Positions 6,445-12,373 are shown, counted from the first letter of the stretch. The stretch: 12,373 nucleotides of DNA from JAJKJG01 sp036386395 (GCA_036386395.1 DASVVU010000316.1:1-12373); one strand, 5' to 3'. Notes: a model not told the origin generated them from the letters alone. Made by a program: numbers and translations.

Positions 6445-6780
6445 TCAGCGGTAGCCGTGGCGGGCCTTGGTGGCGGCGATCATCCGCACCGCCTCGGCGT
6501 CGCGGCCGGCCGCGCAGGCGGTCGCCGCCTCGTCGACCTCGCTTAAGACCTTCGCGTGGACCGACTTGCCGACGTGGCCCGTGGCGAGGTCGTTGTCCAT
6601 GACGGCGCGGTAGCGCTGGATCTCGCCGGCGCAGCCGTTCCCGGACGGCAGGGCGAAGGTCGAGGGCGTCACACCCGACACGGAGGCGGCGGGAGCCGGC
6701 GGCGGGGCGGCCGTCTGGGTGCAGGCCGCCAAGATGGAAAGGGTGGCCGCCGCGAGGGCGGCCCTGAGCCGATAGGTCAT
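6445..6780 (-). CDS. Small predicted lipoprotein
   Basis: The 111-residue product starts with a lipoprotein signal peptide: MTYRLR, a hydrophobic stretch, then the lipobox LAAC with Cys at residue 20. After the lipid-anchored Cys comes a Pro/Ala-rich linker (about 22-40), then a small domain with two Cys residues (NGCAGE around 49 and ATACAAG around 92) that could form a disulfide in the periplasm. The mature part is helical in character (EIQRYRAVMDND, VLSEVDEAATACAAG, AVRMIAATKARHGY). I do not recognise a named family. It starts 13 bp after the stop of the upstream gene on the same strand, so the two are probably co-transcribed. The absence of Lys/Arg at +2 is compatible with either membrane destination. 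Confidence 0.82.
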   Translation of the reverse strand: MTYRLRAALAAATLSILAACTQTAAPPPAPAASVSGVTPSTFALPSGNGCAGEIQRYRAVMDNDLATGHVGKSVHAKVLSEVDEAATACAAGRDAEAVRMIAATKARHGYR

Positions 6781-6793
6781 ATCCGAGCCAGGG

Positions 6794-7648
6794 TCAGTCG
6801 ATCTCGAAGACGTTGGCCGACTCGGAGATCGGCGTCGCCCGGACCACGAGGTAGTCGTCGATCAGCTCGACGCTGAGGCTGAGGCTTCCCTGGCGCCGGC
6901 TCGTCACCGTCGCGACGGCGGGGCGGCCCGGCAGGTGGCCGATCAGGCAGTCCCAGACGTCGTCGCGGGCGAAGATGGCGGTCGAGCGCAGGAGGAGGTT
7001 GCCGGTCGCGTGCTCGGCGATGCCGGTGATCCGGCTCGCCTCCTGGTTCTGCGCCACGATCCAGGCGTCCTCGATGCGGCCGTCCTTCTTGATCGGCGCC
7101 GCGATCAGCGTCGACGAGAGCGAGTGGTCGAAGGCCGCCTTGAAGATCGCCGTCTTGTCGGCCATGAGGTGGCAGAAGACGAGAAGCGCCACCCGCTTGT
7201 CCTTGCGGCTGAGCCGTAAGGGGAGGCACAGCCGGCCCCATAGCACTACGTCGTGCATGAAGTCGGCGAAGGAGTGGAAGTAGGTCGGCGTGAACTCGTT
7301 GCAGGCGCGGTCGTAGACCGCGAGGAGGTTGGCGCGCACCCGGGTGCGCAGCTCCGACATGGTCATGCCCTGCATCGAGAAGCCGATGCGCTCGCGCAAG
7401 GCTTTGCCGTGGTGCAGGTAGACGTAGTCGGGCTCGCTCTTGAGGAACAGGATCGAGCTGTCGGCGTACTGCTCGTTGTCGTGCCAGAGGTCGGCGAGGA
7501 TCGGGTCGCGGTCGTCCTTGATCTGCGCCCAGCGCGCGAGCAGCGCCCGCGCGCCCGGGTGGGAGACGACGCCCGGCACGGTCTCGCCGAACCAGCTCTT
7601 CACCTGGTAGTCCATGATGTGGTCGAGACGCGTTGCCCAGTCCGCCAT
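6794..7648 (-). CDS. Uncharacterised protein with possible PAS-like domains
   Basis: This 284-residue soluble protein has no signal peptide or membrane helix. Residues about 53-162 (LADLWHDNEQYADSSILFLK, then KALRERIGFSMQGMTMSELR) follow the order of a PAS sensor fold. Residues about 193-275 (EDAWIVAQNQEASRITGIA, then SLSLSVELIDDYLVVRATP) could be a second one. No kinase, GGDEF, HTH or other output domain is attached, so if it senses something it must act through a partner. It is co-directional with, and 13 bp upstream of, the lipoprotein gene, and divergent from the leuA leader. The ATG lacks a clear Shine-Dalgarno sequence. The gene is real by length and composition; the PAS assignment is my reading of weak similarity. 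Confidence 0.78.
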   Translation of the reverse strand: MADWATRLDHIMDYQVKSWFGETVPGVVSHPGARALLARWAQIKDDRDPILADLWHDNEQYADSSILFLKSEPDYVYLHHGKALRERIGFSMQGMTMSELRTRVRANLLAVYDRACNEFTPTYFHSFADFMHDVVLWGRLCLPLRLSRKDKRVALLVFCHLMADKTAIFKAAFDHSLSSTLIAAPIKKDGRIEDAWIVAQNQEASRITGIAEHATGNLLLRSTAIFARDDVWDCLIGHLPGRPAVATVTSRRQGSLSLSVELIDDYLVVRATPISESANVFEID

Positions 7649-7683
7649 GACGAATCGCTTTTCGCGTTTAGCCCGGACGACAC

Positions 7684-7711
7684 TTGCCAGGGCCCCCGCC
7701 TTATGGATACA
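7684..7711 (+). promoter_or_regulatory. Possible sigma-70 promoter for the leuA leader
   Basis: TTGCCA (7684-7689, five of six consensus positions) is followed after 16 bp by GATACA (7706-7711, three of six). It would start transcripts near 7718, about 60 nt before the leader peptide ATG. A short inverted repeat AGGTGT (7731-7736) / ACACCT (7754-7759) falls in that transcript. The -10 match is weak, so this is tentative. Confidence 0.3.
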
Positions 7712-7780
7712 AGCTCTTGCCGCCGCGTAAAGGTGTTGGCGCCCTACGGTAGCACACCTGTGAAGAGGACTTGAGCCGCA

Positions 7781-7879
7781 ATGACTTACGGCTCAGCTTG
7801 CGCGAAGATTATGACGCCCGCTCCGGCGGCGGCGTCCGCGCGCGCCCTCCTCGGCCTCCTTCTCCTTACCCGCCCCTGA
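7781..7879 (+). CDS. leuL: leuA leader peptide (leucine attenuator), 32 residues
   Basis: An open frame of 32 codons ends 95 bp before leuA and finishes ARALLGLLLLTRP. Six of seven consecutive codons (7847-7867) are Leu, written CTC CTC GGC CTC CTT CTC CTT. Only CTC and CTT are used, so a single tRNA-Leu (anticodon GAG) would be expected to read them all. Purine-rich AGAGGA (7764-7769) lies 11 nt before the ATG. A second in-frame ATG at 7811 would give 22 residues with the same Leu run. Its stop codon sits inside the first arm of a stem-loop. Such leaders let a ribosome that stalls for lack of charged tRNA-Leu change mRNA folding and raise leuA expression. The position before leuA and the Leu density make the call strong, although it is inferred from sequence only. 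Confidence 0.85.
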   Translation: MTYGSACAKIMTPAPAAASARALLGLLLLTRP

Positions 7880-7941
7880 GGGCCGGCCGGGCTTTGGCCT
7901 GGGCTCTCAGGGGATCGCCTTAAAACGGTTCGGACCCTGAG
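7873..7941 (+). promoter_or_regulatory. leuA attenuator: two mutually exclusive stem-loops
   Basis: CCCCTGAG (7873-7880) can pair with CTCAGGGG (7906-7913), 8 bp. The same CTCAGGG (7906-7912) can instead pair with CCCTGAG (7935-7941), 7 bp. The first arm overlaps the leader stop codon and lies just beyond the Leu codons, so the position of a ribosome on the leader would decide which hairpin forms. No run of four or more T follows either stem, which argues against a simple intrinsic terminator. Complementarity of TCCTTCTC (7857-7864, inside the Leu codons) to GAGAAGGA (7959-7966, the leuA ribosome binding site) suggests control of translation instead. The pairings are seen; the mechanism is inference. 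Confidence 0.6.
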
Positions 7942-7974
7942 CGCCCCCATGCGGCGCCGAGAAGGATGAGATCG

Positions 7975-9555
7975 ATGACCACGAACGCCACGCCCGTATC
8001 CGCGACGCCTGCGTCCGACAAGGACCGCGTCCTGATCTTCGACACGACGCTCCGCGACGGCGAGCAGTGCCCCGGCGCCACCATGACCCTCGAGGAGAAG
8101 ATCGAGGTCGCCGAGCTCCTCGACGAAATGGGAGTCGACATCATCGAGGCGGGCTTCCCGATCGCCTCGAACGGCGACTTCGAGGCGGTCGCCGAGATCG
8201 CCAAGCTCGTAAAGCGCGCGACCGTCGCCGGCCTCGCCCGCGCCGGCATGAAGGACATCGACCGCGCCGGCGAGGCGGTGCGCCACGCCGCGCGGCCGCG
8301 CATCCACACGTTCCTCTCCACCTCGCCCGTGCACATGAAGTACAAGCTCCAGAAGGAGCCGGACGAGGTCCTGGAGATGGTGATCGCCTCCGTGACCCGG
8401 GCCCGCAACCACGTCGCCGACGTGGAATGGTCGGCCGAGGACGGCACCCGCACCGAGCACGACTTCCTGTGCCGCTGCGTCGAGGCGGCGATCAAGGCCG
8501 GCGCCACGACCATCAACATCCCGGACACGGTCGGCTACACGGTGCCGGAAGAATACTTCGCGCTGATGTCGATGCTGCGCGAGCGGGTGCCGAACAGCGA
8601 CCAGGCGATCTTCTCGGTCCACTGCCACAACGACCTCGGCATGGCGGTCGCGAATTCCTTGGCCGGCGTCAAGGCCGGCGCCCGGCAGATCGAGTGCACC
8701 GTCAACGGCATCGGCGAGCGGGCCGGCAACGCGGCGCTGGAGGAGGTCGTCATGGCGATCAGGACCCGCCAGGACGTGCTGCCGTTCCACACCGGCGTCG
8801 ACGCCACGCTCCTGACCCGGGCCTCCAAGGTGGTCTCGAACGCGACCTCCTTCCCGGTGCAGTACAACAAGGCGATCGTCGGCCGGAACGCCTTCGCCCA
8901 CGAGAGCGGCATCCACCAGGACGGGATGCTCAAGCACACCCAGACCTACGAGATCATGACGCCGGAATCGGTCGGGGTGTCCAAGACCTCCCTCGTCATG
9001 GGCAAGCACTCCGGCCGCAACGCCTTCCGCTCGAAGCTCGAGGAGATGGGCTACCGGCTCTCGGACAACCAGCTCGAGGACGCCTTCGTGCGCTTCAAGG
9101 ACCTCGCCGACCGCAAGAAGCAGGTCTACGACGAGGACATCGAGGCCCTCGTCGACGAGCGCATCGCGACGGCGCACGACCGCATCAAGCTCGTCTCGCT
9201 CTCGGTCATCGCAGGCACCCGCGGGCCGCAGCGCGCCACCATGCGGCTCGACGTCGGCGGGCGCCTGGCGACGGAGGAGGCGGAGGGCAACGGCCCGGTC
9301 GACGCGGTGTTCAACGCCATCAAGGCCCTTGTCCCGCACGAGGCGGTGCTCGAGCTCTACCAGGTGCACGCGGTGACGCAGGGGACCGACGCCCAGGCCG
9401 AGGTCTCGGTGCGCCTCTCCGCCGACGGGCGCAGCGTCACGGCGCGGGGCGCCGACCCCGACACGCTCGTCGCCTCGGCCAAGGCCTACCTCGCGGCGCT
9501 GAACAAGCTCGTCGCCCGCGGCGAGCGCATGCACGCCCAGCACGCGGCCGAGTAG
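7975..9555 (+). CDS. leuA: 2-isopropylmalate synthase LeuA
   Basis: LeuA condenses acetyl-CoA with 2-oxoisovalerate to 2-isopropylmalate, the committed step of leucine synthesis, and is feedback-inhibited by leucine. The 526-residue protein has the HMGL-like TIM barrel with IFDTTLRDGEQCPGATM near residue 20, the metal-binding HCHNDLGMAVANSLAG near 220 and NGIGERAGNAALEEVVMAI near 240. The linker region follows (AFAHESGIHQDGML), then a C-terminal regulatory LeuA-dimer domain (about 390-510). Length is normal. ATG 7975 is preferred over the in-frame ATG 7966, because GAGAAGGA (7959-7966) is spaced 8 nt before the former and overlaps the latter. It follows a Leu-rich leader peptide and attenuator. 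It is the only gene in its transcript seen here: its stop is 14 bp from the convergent stop of the next gene. Confidence 0.97.
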   Translation: MTTNATPVSATPASDKDRVLIFDTTLRDGEQCPGATMTLEEKIEVAELLDEMGVDIIEAGFPIASNGDFEAVAEIAKLVKRATVAGLARAGMKDIDRAGEAVRHAARPRIHTFLSTSPVHMKYKLQKEPDEVLEMVIASVTRARNHVADVEWSAEDGTRTEHDFLCRCVEAAIKAGATTINIPDTVGYTVPEEYFALMSMLRERVPNSDQAIFSVHCHNDLGMAVANSLAGVKAGARQIECTVNGIGERAGNAALEEVVMAIRTRQDVLPFHTGVDATLLTRASKVVSNATSFPVQYNKAIVGRNAFAHESGIHQDGMLKHTQTYEIMTPESVGVSKTSLVMGKHSGRNAFRSKLEEMGYRLSDNQLEDAFVRFKDLADRKKQVYDEDIEALVDERIATAHDRIKLVSLSVIAGTRGPQRATMRLDVGGRLATEEAEGNGPVDAVFNAIKALVPHEAVLELYQVHAVTQGTDAQAEVSVRLSADGRSVTARGADPDTLVASAKAYLAALNKLVARGERMHAQHAAE

Positions 9556-9569
9556 GCATCACCGGGGCT

Positions 9570-10103
9570 TCAGGCCGCCTGCCCCTCGGGGGCGCCGGTG
9601 CTCGCCGCCGCGGCGGCGAGCACCGTGCGGATTTCCTTCAGCACCGCATGGCCGACCTTCGGCCAGCGCAGGATCTCGGCGTCCGGGACCTCGGAGAGGC
9701 GCTGGAGGTCCTCGCTCGTCCGGTATCCTTGGGCGTTGAGCACGTTGCGGGCGCGGGTCGAGAGCGGCAGCCGCGCCACCGCGTCGTCCGCCGCGACCGG
9801 ACGGGCGCTCGTCGGCGGCGGCGGCAGCGGCATCCAGTGGGTCGGCCGCACGCGCACGGCGCGCAGGTTCTCGCGCGCCCCGGCGATCAGGGCGAGCGCC
9901 GTCGCGACCGTCACCCAGCCGATCTCCATGGCGTCGCCGGGCGCTCCGAGCCAGGCCGCGATGGTGACGTTGTGGCCGAAGACGGCCTGCAGCCACTCGT
10001 AGCCCCAGAGCTGGACGTGATCCATCACGGTCACGAGGACGGGCGTGCCGTCCTTGGGGGCGGTCTCGATCGGCTGCCAGCCTGATCCGGGCTGCTTGGG
10101 CAT
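9570..10103 (-). CDS. DUF551-like protein fused to an RNA polymerase alpha-CTD-like domain
   Basis: The 177-residue product joins two modules. Residues 9-93 (GWQPIETAPKDGTPVLV near the start, PTHWMPLPPPP near the end) resemble the DUF551 type found in phage and proteobacterial small proteins, with a hydrophobic insert at about 61-75. Residues 111-163 resemble the RpoA C-terminal domain (LPLSTRARNVLNAQGYRTSE, then KVGHAVLKEIRTVL). Compared with E. coli, the DNA-contact residues Arg265 and Asn268 are matched by Arg117 and Asn120 and Gly296 by Gly151, but Lys298 and Ser299 are replaced by Ala and Val. ATG 10103 is chosen because CAGGAG lies about 8 nt upstream. An earlier ATG at 10148 falls inside the putative promoter. 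A role in DNA or polymerase binding is possible but unproven. Confidence 0.82.
   Translation of the reverse strand: MPKQPGSGWQPIETAPKDGTPVLVTVMDHVQLWGYEWLQAVFGHNVTIAAWLGAPGDAMEIGWVTVATALALIAGARENLRAVRVRPTHWMPLPPPPTSARPVAADDAVARLPLSTRARNVLNAQGYRTSEDLQRLSEVPDAEILRWPKVGHAVLKEIRTVLAAAAASTGAPEGQAA
9596..9625. repeat. 30-bp perfect palindrome inside the 3' end of a gene
   Basis: The 15 bp at 9596-9610 are exactly the reverse complement of 9611-9625. It encodes the alanine run near the C-terminus of the DUF551/alpha-CTD-like protein and lies 40 bp past the leuA stop. It could serve as a factor-independent stem for transcripts arriving from leuA, although no T-run follows on either strand. Confidence 0.6.
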
Positions 10104-10143
10104 GGCGAGGCTCCTGCCGACAGGGTCAGCGGCGCAATGCCGC

Positions 10144-10173
10144 GTCATACGACGTTATGACGACCGACCTCAA
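10144..10173 (-). promoter_or_regulatory. Putative promoter with an overlapping operator-like inverted repeat
   Basis: On the minus strand TTGAGG (10173-10168) and TATGAC (10149-10144) are separated by 18 bp, a fair sigma-70-type match that would start transcription near 10137, about 34 nt before the ATG at 10103. The -10 hexamer is also one half of the inverted repeat GTCATA-N6-TATGAC (10144-10161), the geometry of a dimeric repressor site. Both are seen directly. No regulator gene is adjacent, unless the protein controls itself. Confidence 0.45.
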
Positions 10174-10419
10174 GCGGAGCTCCGCGGAATTTGCGGGACC
10201 GCTCCGATACGGGTGCGGACCAGGACGGCGCGAACGGGATCCGGACCCCGCCTGTCGCACGCCTGCTTCGCCGCCGGACCTTTGCGCGGCGGTCCGCCTT
10301 GAACCGGAGCCGCCCGCGCCCCATCTGCGCGAGTGGACAGCGCAGCCGCGCTTTGATAAGTCCGCCCCTCCCCGGCAGGCGCCAAAGCCTGCCATCTTCG
10401 CCTCCCGTCTTAGGCGACC
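10174..10419. other. Non-coding gap between the alpha-CTD-like gene and tRNA-Lys
   Basis: Together with the promoter region this makes a 316-bp gap. Open frames across it have atypical composition, no start signals and no recognisable similarity. The only clear structure is a perfect 7-bp stem, GGCAGGC (10374-10380) / GCCTGCC (10387-10393), with a 6-nt loop, 27 bp before the tRNA. I could not identify a convincing tRNA promoter. Confidence 0.5.
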
Positions 10420-10495
<76 letters not shown>

Positions 10496-10665
10496 TCATT
10501 CTCGCGGCTAGTTTCCGCCCCGGATGAGGTTCTCATTCCCATTTTCCGGGCTCTGATCCCCAACCTTGCTCCAAACCTGTTCGTCAGCCGCTCGGCTCCC
10601 GAATCCCCAGCGAGGACCGAAAACAGCGGTTCGCATCGTGCCAGAAGCTGACCAGGATCAATCCA
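10496..10665. other. Short non-coding spacer after tRNA-Lys
   Basis: No convincing gene, RNA or strong terminator is visible between the tRNA and the stress-type promoter that follows. The one open frame crossing it continues out of frame through the dehydrogenase gene and is spurious. Confidence 0.45.
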
Positions 10666-10690
10666 GGAACCTTTTAGCCGCGCCCACGTC
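10666..10690 (+). promoter_or_regulatory. Near-consensus sigma-EcfG promoter for the SDR operon
   Basis: GGAAC (10666-10670), exactly 16 bp, then CGTC (10687-10690) matches the general stress consensus GGAAC-N16/17-CGTT with one mismatch in the last base. Transcription would begin around 10697-10699, on or next to the GTG start codon of the dehydrogenase, so the message would be leaderless. That fits the lack of any Shine-Dalgarno sequence there. Confidence 0.5.
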
Positions 10691-10698
10691 AAACAAGC

Positions 10699-11766
10699 GT
10701 GACGGTTCTTCTGCATTCGACAGGCCGTCCGGTCATCGCCGTGACCGGCGCTTCGGCCGGCGTCGGCCGGGCGACGGCGGTGGCGTTCGCGCGCCGCGGC
10801 TGGGCGGTCGCGCTCCTCGCCCGGGGGGAAGACAGGCTCCGGAGCGCCGCGGCCGAGGTGGAAGAGGTCGGCGGGCGGGCGCTCGTGTTTCCGGCCGACG
10901 TTGCCGATGCGGGCGCCGTGTCTGCCGCCGCGGACGCGGCGGTCGCCGCCTGGGGCCGCCTCGACGTCTGGGTCAACAACGCCATGGCGACGGTGTTCGC
11001 GCCCGCGGACGAGACCACCCCGGAGGAATTCAGGCGCGTCGCCGAGGTCACCTATCTCGGCCAGGTCCACGGCACGCTCGCCGCCCTGCGGCCCATGCGC
11101 CGGCAGGGGCATGGGACCGTGGTGCAGGTCGGCTCGGCGCTGGCCTACCGCTCGATCCCGCTCCAGTCGGCCTATTGCGCCGCGAAGGCCGCCGTGCGCG
11201 GCTTCACGGATTCGCTGCGGAGCGAGCTGATCCACGCGGGCAGCCCGATCCGGCTCACGATGGTGCACCTGCCGGCGATCGACACGCCGCAGTTCGAGTG
11301 GGCCCGCAGCCGGCTGCCGCGCCGGCTCCAGCCCGTGCCGCCCATCCACGAGCCGGAAGCCGCCGCCGAGGCGATCTATCGGGCGGCGCGGGAGGCCCCG
11401 CGCGAGCTCTGGGTCGGCGGCGCGACCGTCAAGGCCGTGCTCGGGACGATGGCGGCGCCCGGCCTCCTCGACCGCCTCATGGCGAGGCGGGCCTGGGACG
11501 GCCAGATGACGGACGAGCCCGCCTCCGCGCGGCCGGATAACCTCTTCGCTCCAGCCGAGGGCGACTGGGGAGCCCGCGGGCGCTTCGCGAGAGTCTCGAA
11601 GCCGCGGGCCGCCGCGATGCCCGCGGGCCTCGTGCGCGCGCTCGTGGCCGCCGGCGGCCTCGGCCTGGTCGGGCTCGCGGCCTACGCGGCGCGGCGACGC
11701 GCGAAGGCGCCGCGGGTCCCGGAACCTTCGCCGTCCCGGCGCATCCAAGCATCGGGCACGCGCTGA
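10699..11766 (+). CDS. Short-chain dehydrogenase/reductase with a C-terminal membrane helix
   Basis: The 355-residue protein is a classical SDR: TGASAGVG (residues 16-23, nucleotide-binding turn), Arg42 at the end of the second strand (suggesting NADP(H)), NNA (93-95), catalytic Ser146, and YCAAK with Tyr159 and Lys163. The SDR domain ends near 250. A further 100 residues follow, ending in a hydrophobic segment about 309-331 (LVRALVAAGGLGLVGLAAYA) and then Arg/Lys-rich sequence. This is a tail anchor that would tether the enzyme to the inner membrane. The GTG start is the only well-placed one, with no Shine-Dalgarno sequence. It is first of a probable operon with a DUF2231 membrane protein (11 bp downstream) and a GH15-family hydrolase, behind a stress-type promoter motif. 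The substrate is unknown. Confidence 0.9.
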   Translation: MTVLLHSTGRPVIAVTGASAGVGRATAVAFARRGWAVALLARGEDRLRSAAAEVEEVGGRALVFPADVADAGAVSAAADAAVAAWGRLDVWVNNAMATVFAPADETTPEEFRRVAEVTYLGQVHGTLAALRPMRRQGHGTVVQVGSALAYRSIPLQSAYCAAKAAVRGFTDSLRSELIHAGSPIRLTMVHLPAIDTPQFEWARSRLPRRLQPVPPIHEPEAAAEAIYRAAREAPRELWVGGATVKAVLGTMAAPGLLDRLMARRAWDGQMTDEPASARPDNLFAPAEGDWGARGRFARVSKPRAAAMPAGLVRALVAAGGLGLVGLAAYAARRRAKAPRVPEPSPSRRIQASGTR

Positions 11767-11777
11767 AGGAGGACACC

Positions 11778-12236
11778 ATGGCGACCCGCAATCCGGTCAG
11801 CACCGCGAACATCCTCGGGCACCCGCTCCACCCGATGCTGATCCCGTTCCCCATCGCGTTCCTGGTCGCGACCTTCGTCTGCGACCTGATCTTCTGGCGC
11901 ACCGGCAACGGCGCCTTTGCGACGGCGACGCTCTGGCTCCTCGGCGCCGCCTTAGCGATGGCGGCGCTCGCCGCGGTCGCCGGCCTGACCGACTTCCTCG
12001 GCGACGCGCGCATCCGCGAAATCGGCGCGGCCTGGCACCACATGATCGGCAACGTCGCGGCGGTCCTCCTGTCGCTGTGGAACTGGTACCGGCGCTACGA
12101 GGCCGGGGAGGCGGCGGTGCTGCCCACGGGCCTCGTCATCTCGCTCCTCGTGGTCCTGATCCTCCTCTACACGGGCTGGCGCGGCTGGGAGATGGTCTAT
12201 CGCCACCGGGTCGCGGTCTACGACGAGCCTCGGTGA
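11778..12236 (+). CDS. DUF2231-family integral membrane protein
   Basis: The 152-residue product opens with the family signature GHPLHPMLIPFPIAF (residues 14-28) and has four predicted membrane helices: about 20-42, 47-72, 84-102 and 116-136. His14, His18 and a His pair at 86-87 (AWHHMIG) recur in the family and could bind haem or metal, but no function is established for DUF2231. AAGGAGG (11766-11772), starting on the last base of the preceding stop, gives a strong ribosome binding site for the ATG. Its own stop overlaps the GTG of the next gene (GTGA), so the three genes are likely expressed together. Confidence 0.92.
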   Translation: MATRNPVSTANILGHPLHPMLIPFPIAFLVATFVCDLIFWRTGNGAFATATLWLLGAALAMAALAAVAGLTDFLGDARIREIGAAWHHMIGNVAAVLLSLWNWYRRYEAGEAAVLPTGLVISLLVVLILLYTGWRGWEMVYRHRVAVYDEPR

Positions 12237-12373
12237 ACGTGAGCCTTGAAAGCGCCGCGGATGCGCCCGCCGCGGCGGGGCGGGAGGCCGCCGGCCCGGC
12301 GATCGGCGACTACGCGATCATCGGGGACTGCCGGACCGCCGCGCTCGTCTCACGCAACGGCTCCATTGACTGG
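12233..12373 (+). CDS. GH15-family glycoside hydrolase (partial, N-terminus only)
   Basis: Forty-seven codons are visible before the window ends. After a low-complexity Ala-rich lead (residues 4-25) the sequence reads IGDYAIIGDCRTAALVSRNG then SIDW. This is the characteristic opening of bacterial GH15 proteins, glucoamylase- or trehalase-like enzymes. The catalytic (alpha/alpha)6 barrel lies beyond the edge, so trehalase versus glucoamylase cannot be decided. The start is GTG within a 4-bp overlap with the DUF2231 stop. An alternative GTG lies two codons later. Its place in a stress-type operon would suit trehalose or glycan turnover; that is inference. Confidence 0.85.
   Translation, partial: MNVSLESAADAPAAAGREAAGPAIGDYAIIGDCRTAALVSRNGSIDW

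Noticed and set aside
7873..7913. Intrinsic terminator of the leader RNA
   Set aside because: The stem is good but no U-tract follows, so it is listed as a regulatory stem-loop rather than a terminator.
7786..9543. A 585-codon minus-strand open frame covering leuA
   Set aside because: leuA on the plus strand is unmistakable; the antisense frame is low-complexity and without motifs.
11721..11745. Second EcfG-like motif (GGAAC-N16-CATC) inside the end of the SDR gene, before DUF2231
   Set aside because: Two of the four -10 bases mismatch and the site lies within coding sequence; DUF2231 already has a strong ribosome binding site and sits 11 bp behind the SDR gene.

Overview
The window is GC-rich, densely coded DNA of the kind found in alphaproteobacteria. 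The best guess is Hyphomicrobiales, close to Methylobacterium/Methylorubrum. That placement rests on codon use, protein style (PdxY, LeuA, DUF2231) and sigma-EcfG-type promoter motifs (GGAAC-N16-CGTT), which are specific to alphaproteobacteria. I see no transposase, integrase, phage gene or CRISPR array. It reads as chromosomal core sequence with small accessory operons.

Region 1 (1-1398, minus strand): a two-gene operon with a 4-bp overlap. It holds a glutamine-synthetase-like amidoligase (Amidoligase_2) and, downstream, a class I glutamine amidotransferase-like hydrolase (peptidase C26) that runs off the left edge. A perfect GGAAC-N16-CGTT motif sits just upstream, so the pair looks like a stress-induced system that makes and breaks amide bonds on an unknown substrate. 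This is the best candidate here for an undescribed system.

Region 2 (1479-6063, plus strand): housekeeping and metabolic genes. These are a SpoU/TrmH-type RNA methyltransferase, pyridoxal kinase PdxY and an endonuclease/exonuclease/phosphatase-family protein whose last 14 residues are encoded by a repeat. A PhzF-family isomerase-like protein then overlaps a Nudix-type protein. Two complex inverted-repeat elements (4293-4421 and 6077-6250), unrelated in sequence but similar in folding plan, occupy the gaps.

Region 3 (6445-7648, minus strand): a small lipoprotein and an uncharacterised protein that may contain PAS-like folds, 13 bp apart.

Region 4 (7649-9555, plus strand): leuA (2-isopropylmalate synthase) behind a leader not previously listed as a gene. 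The leader encodes a 32-residue peptide with six Leu codons among seven near its end, followed by two mutually exclusive stem-loops. This is a leucine attenuator, possibly acting on translation because no U-tract is visible.

Region 5 (9570-10495): a minus-strand gene joining a DUF551-like N-terminus to a domain resembling the RNA polymerase alpha C-terminal domain, with an operator-like inverted repeat over its putative promoter. A tRNA-Lys(CUU) gene follows.

Region 6 (10699-12373, plus strand): an operon of a short-chain dehydrogenase with a C-terminal membrane helix, a DUF2231 membrane protein and the start of a GH15-family glycoside hydrolase. It sits behind a near-consensus EcfG motif (GGAAC-N16-CGTC) placed so that the transcript would start at or next to the GTG codon. 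The two ends of the window may therefore belong to the same general stress regulon.
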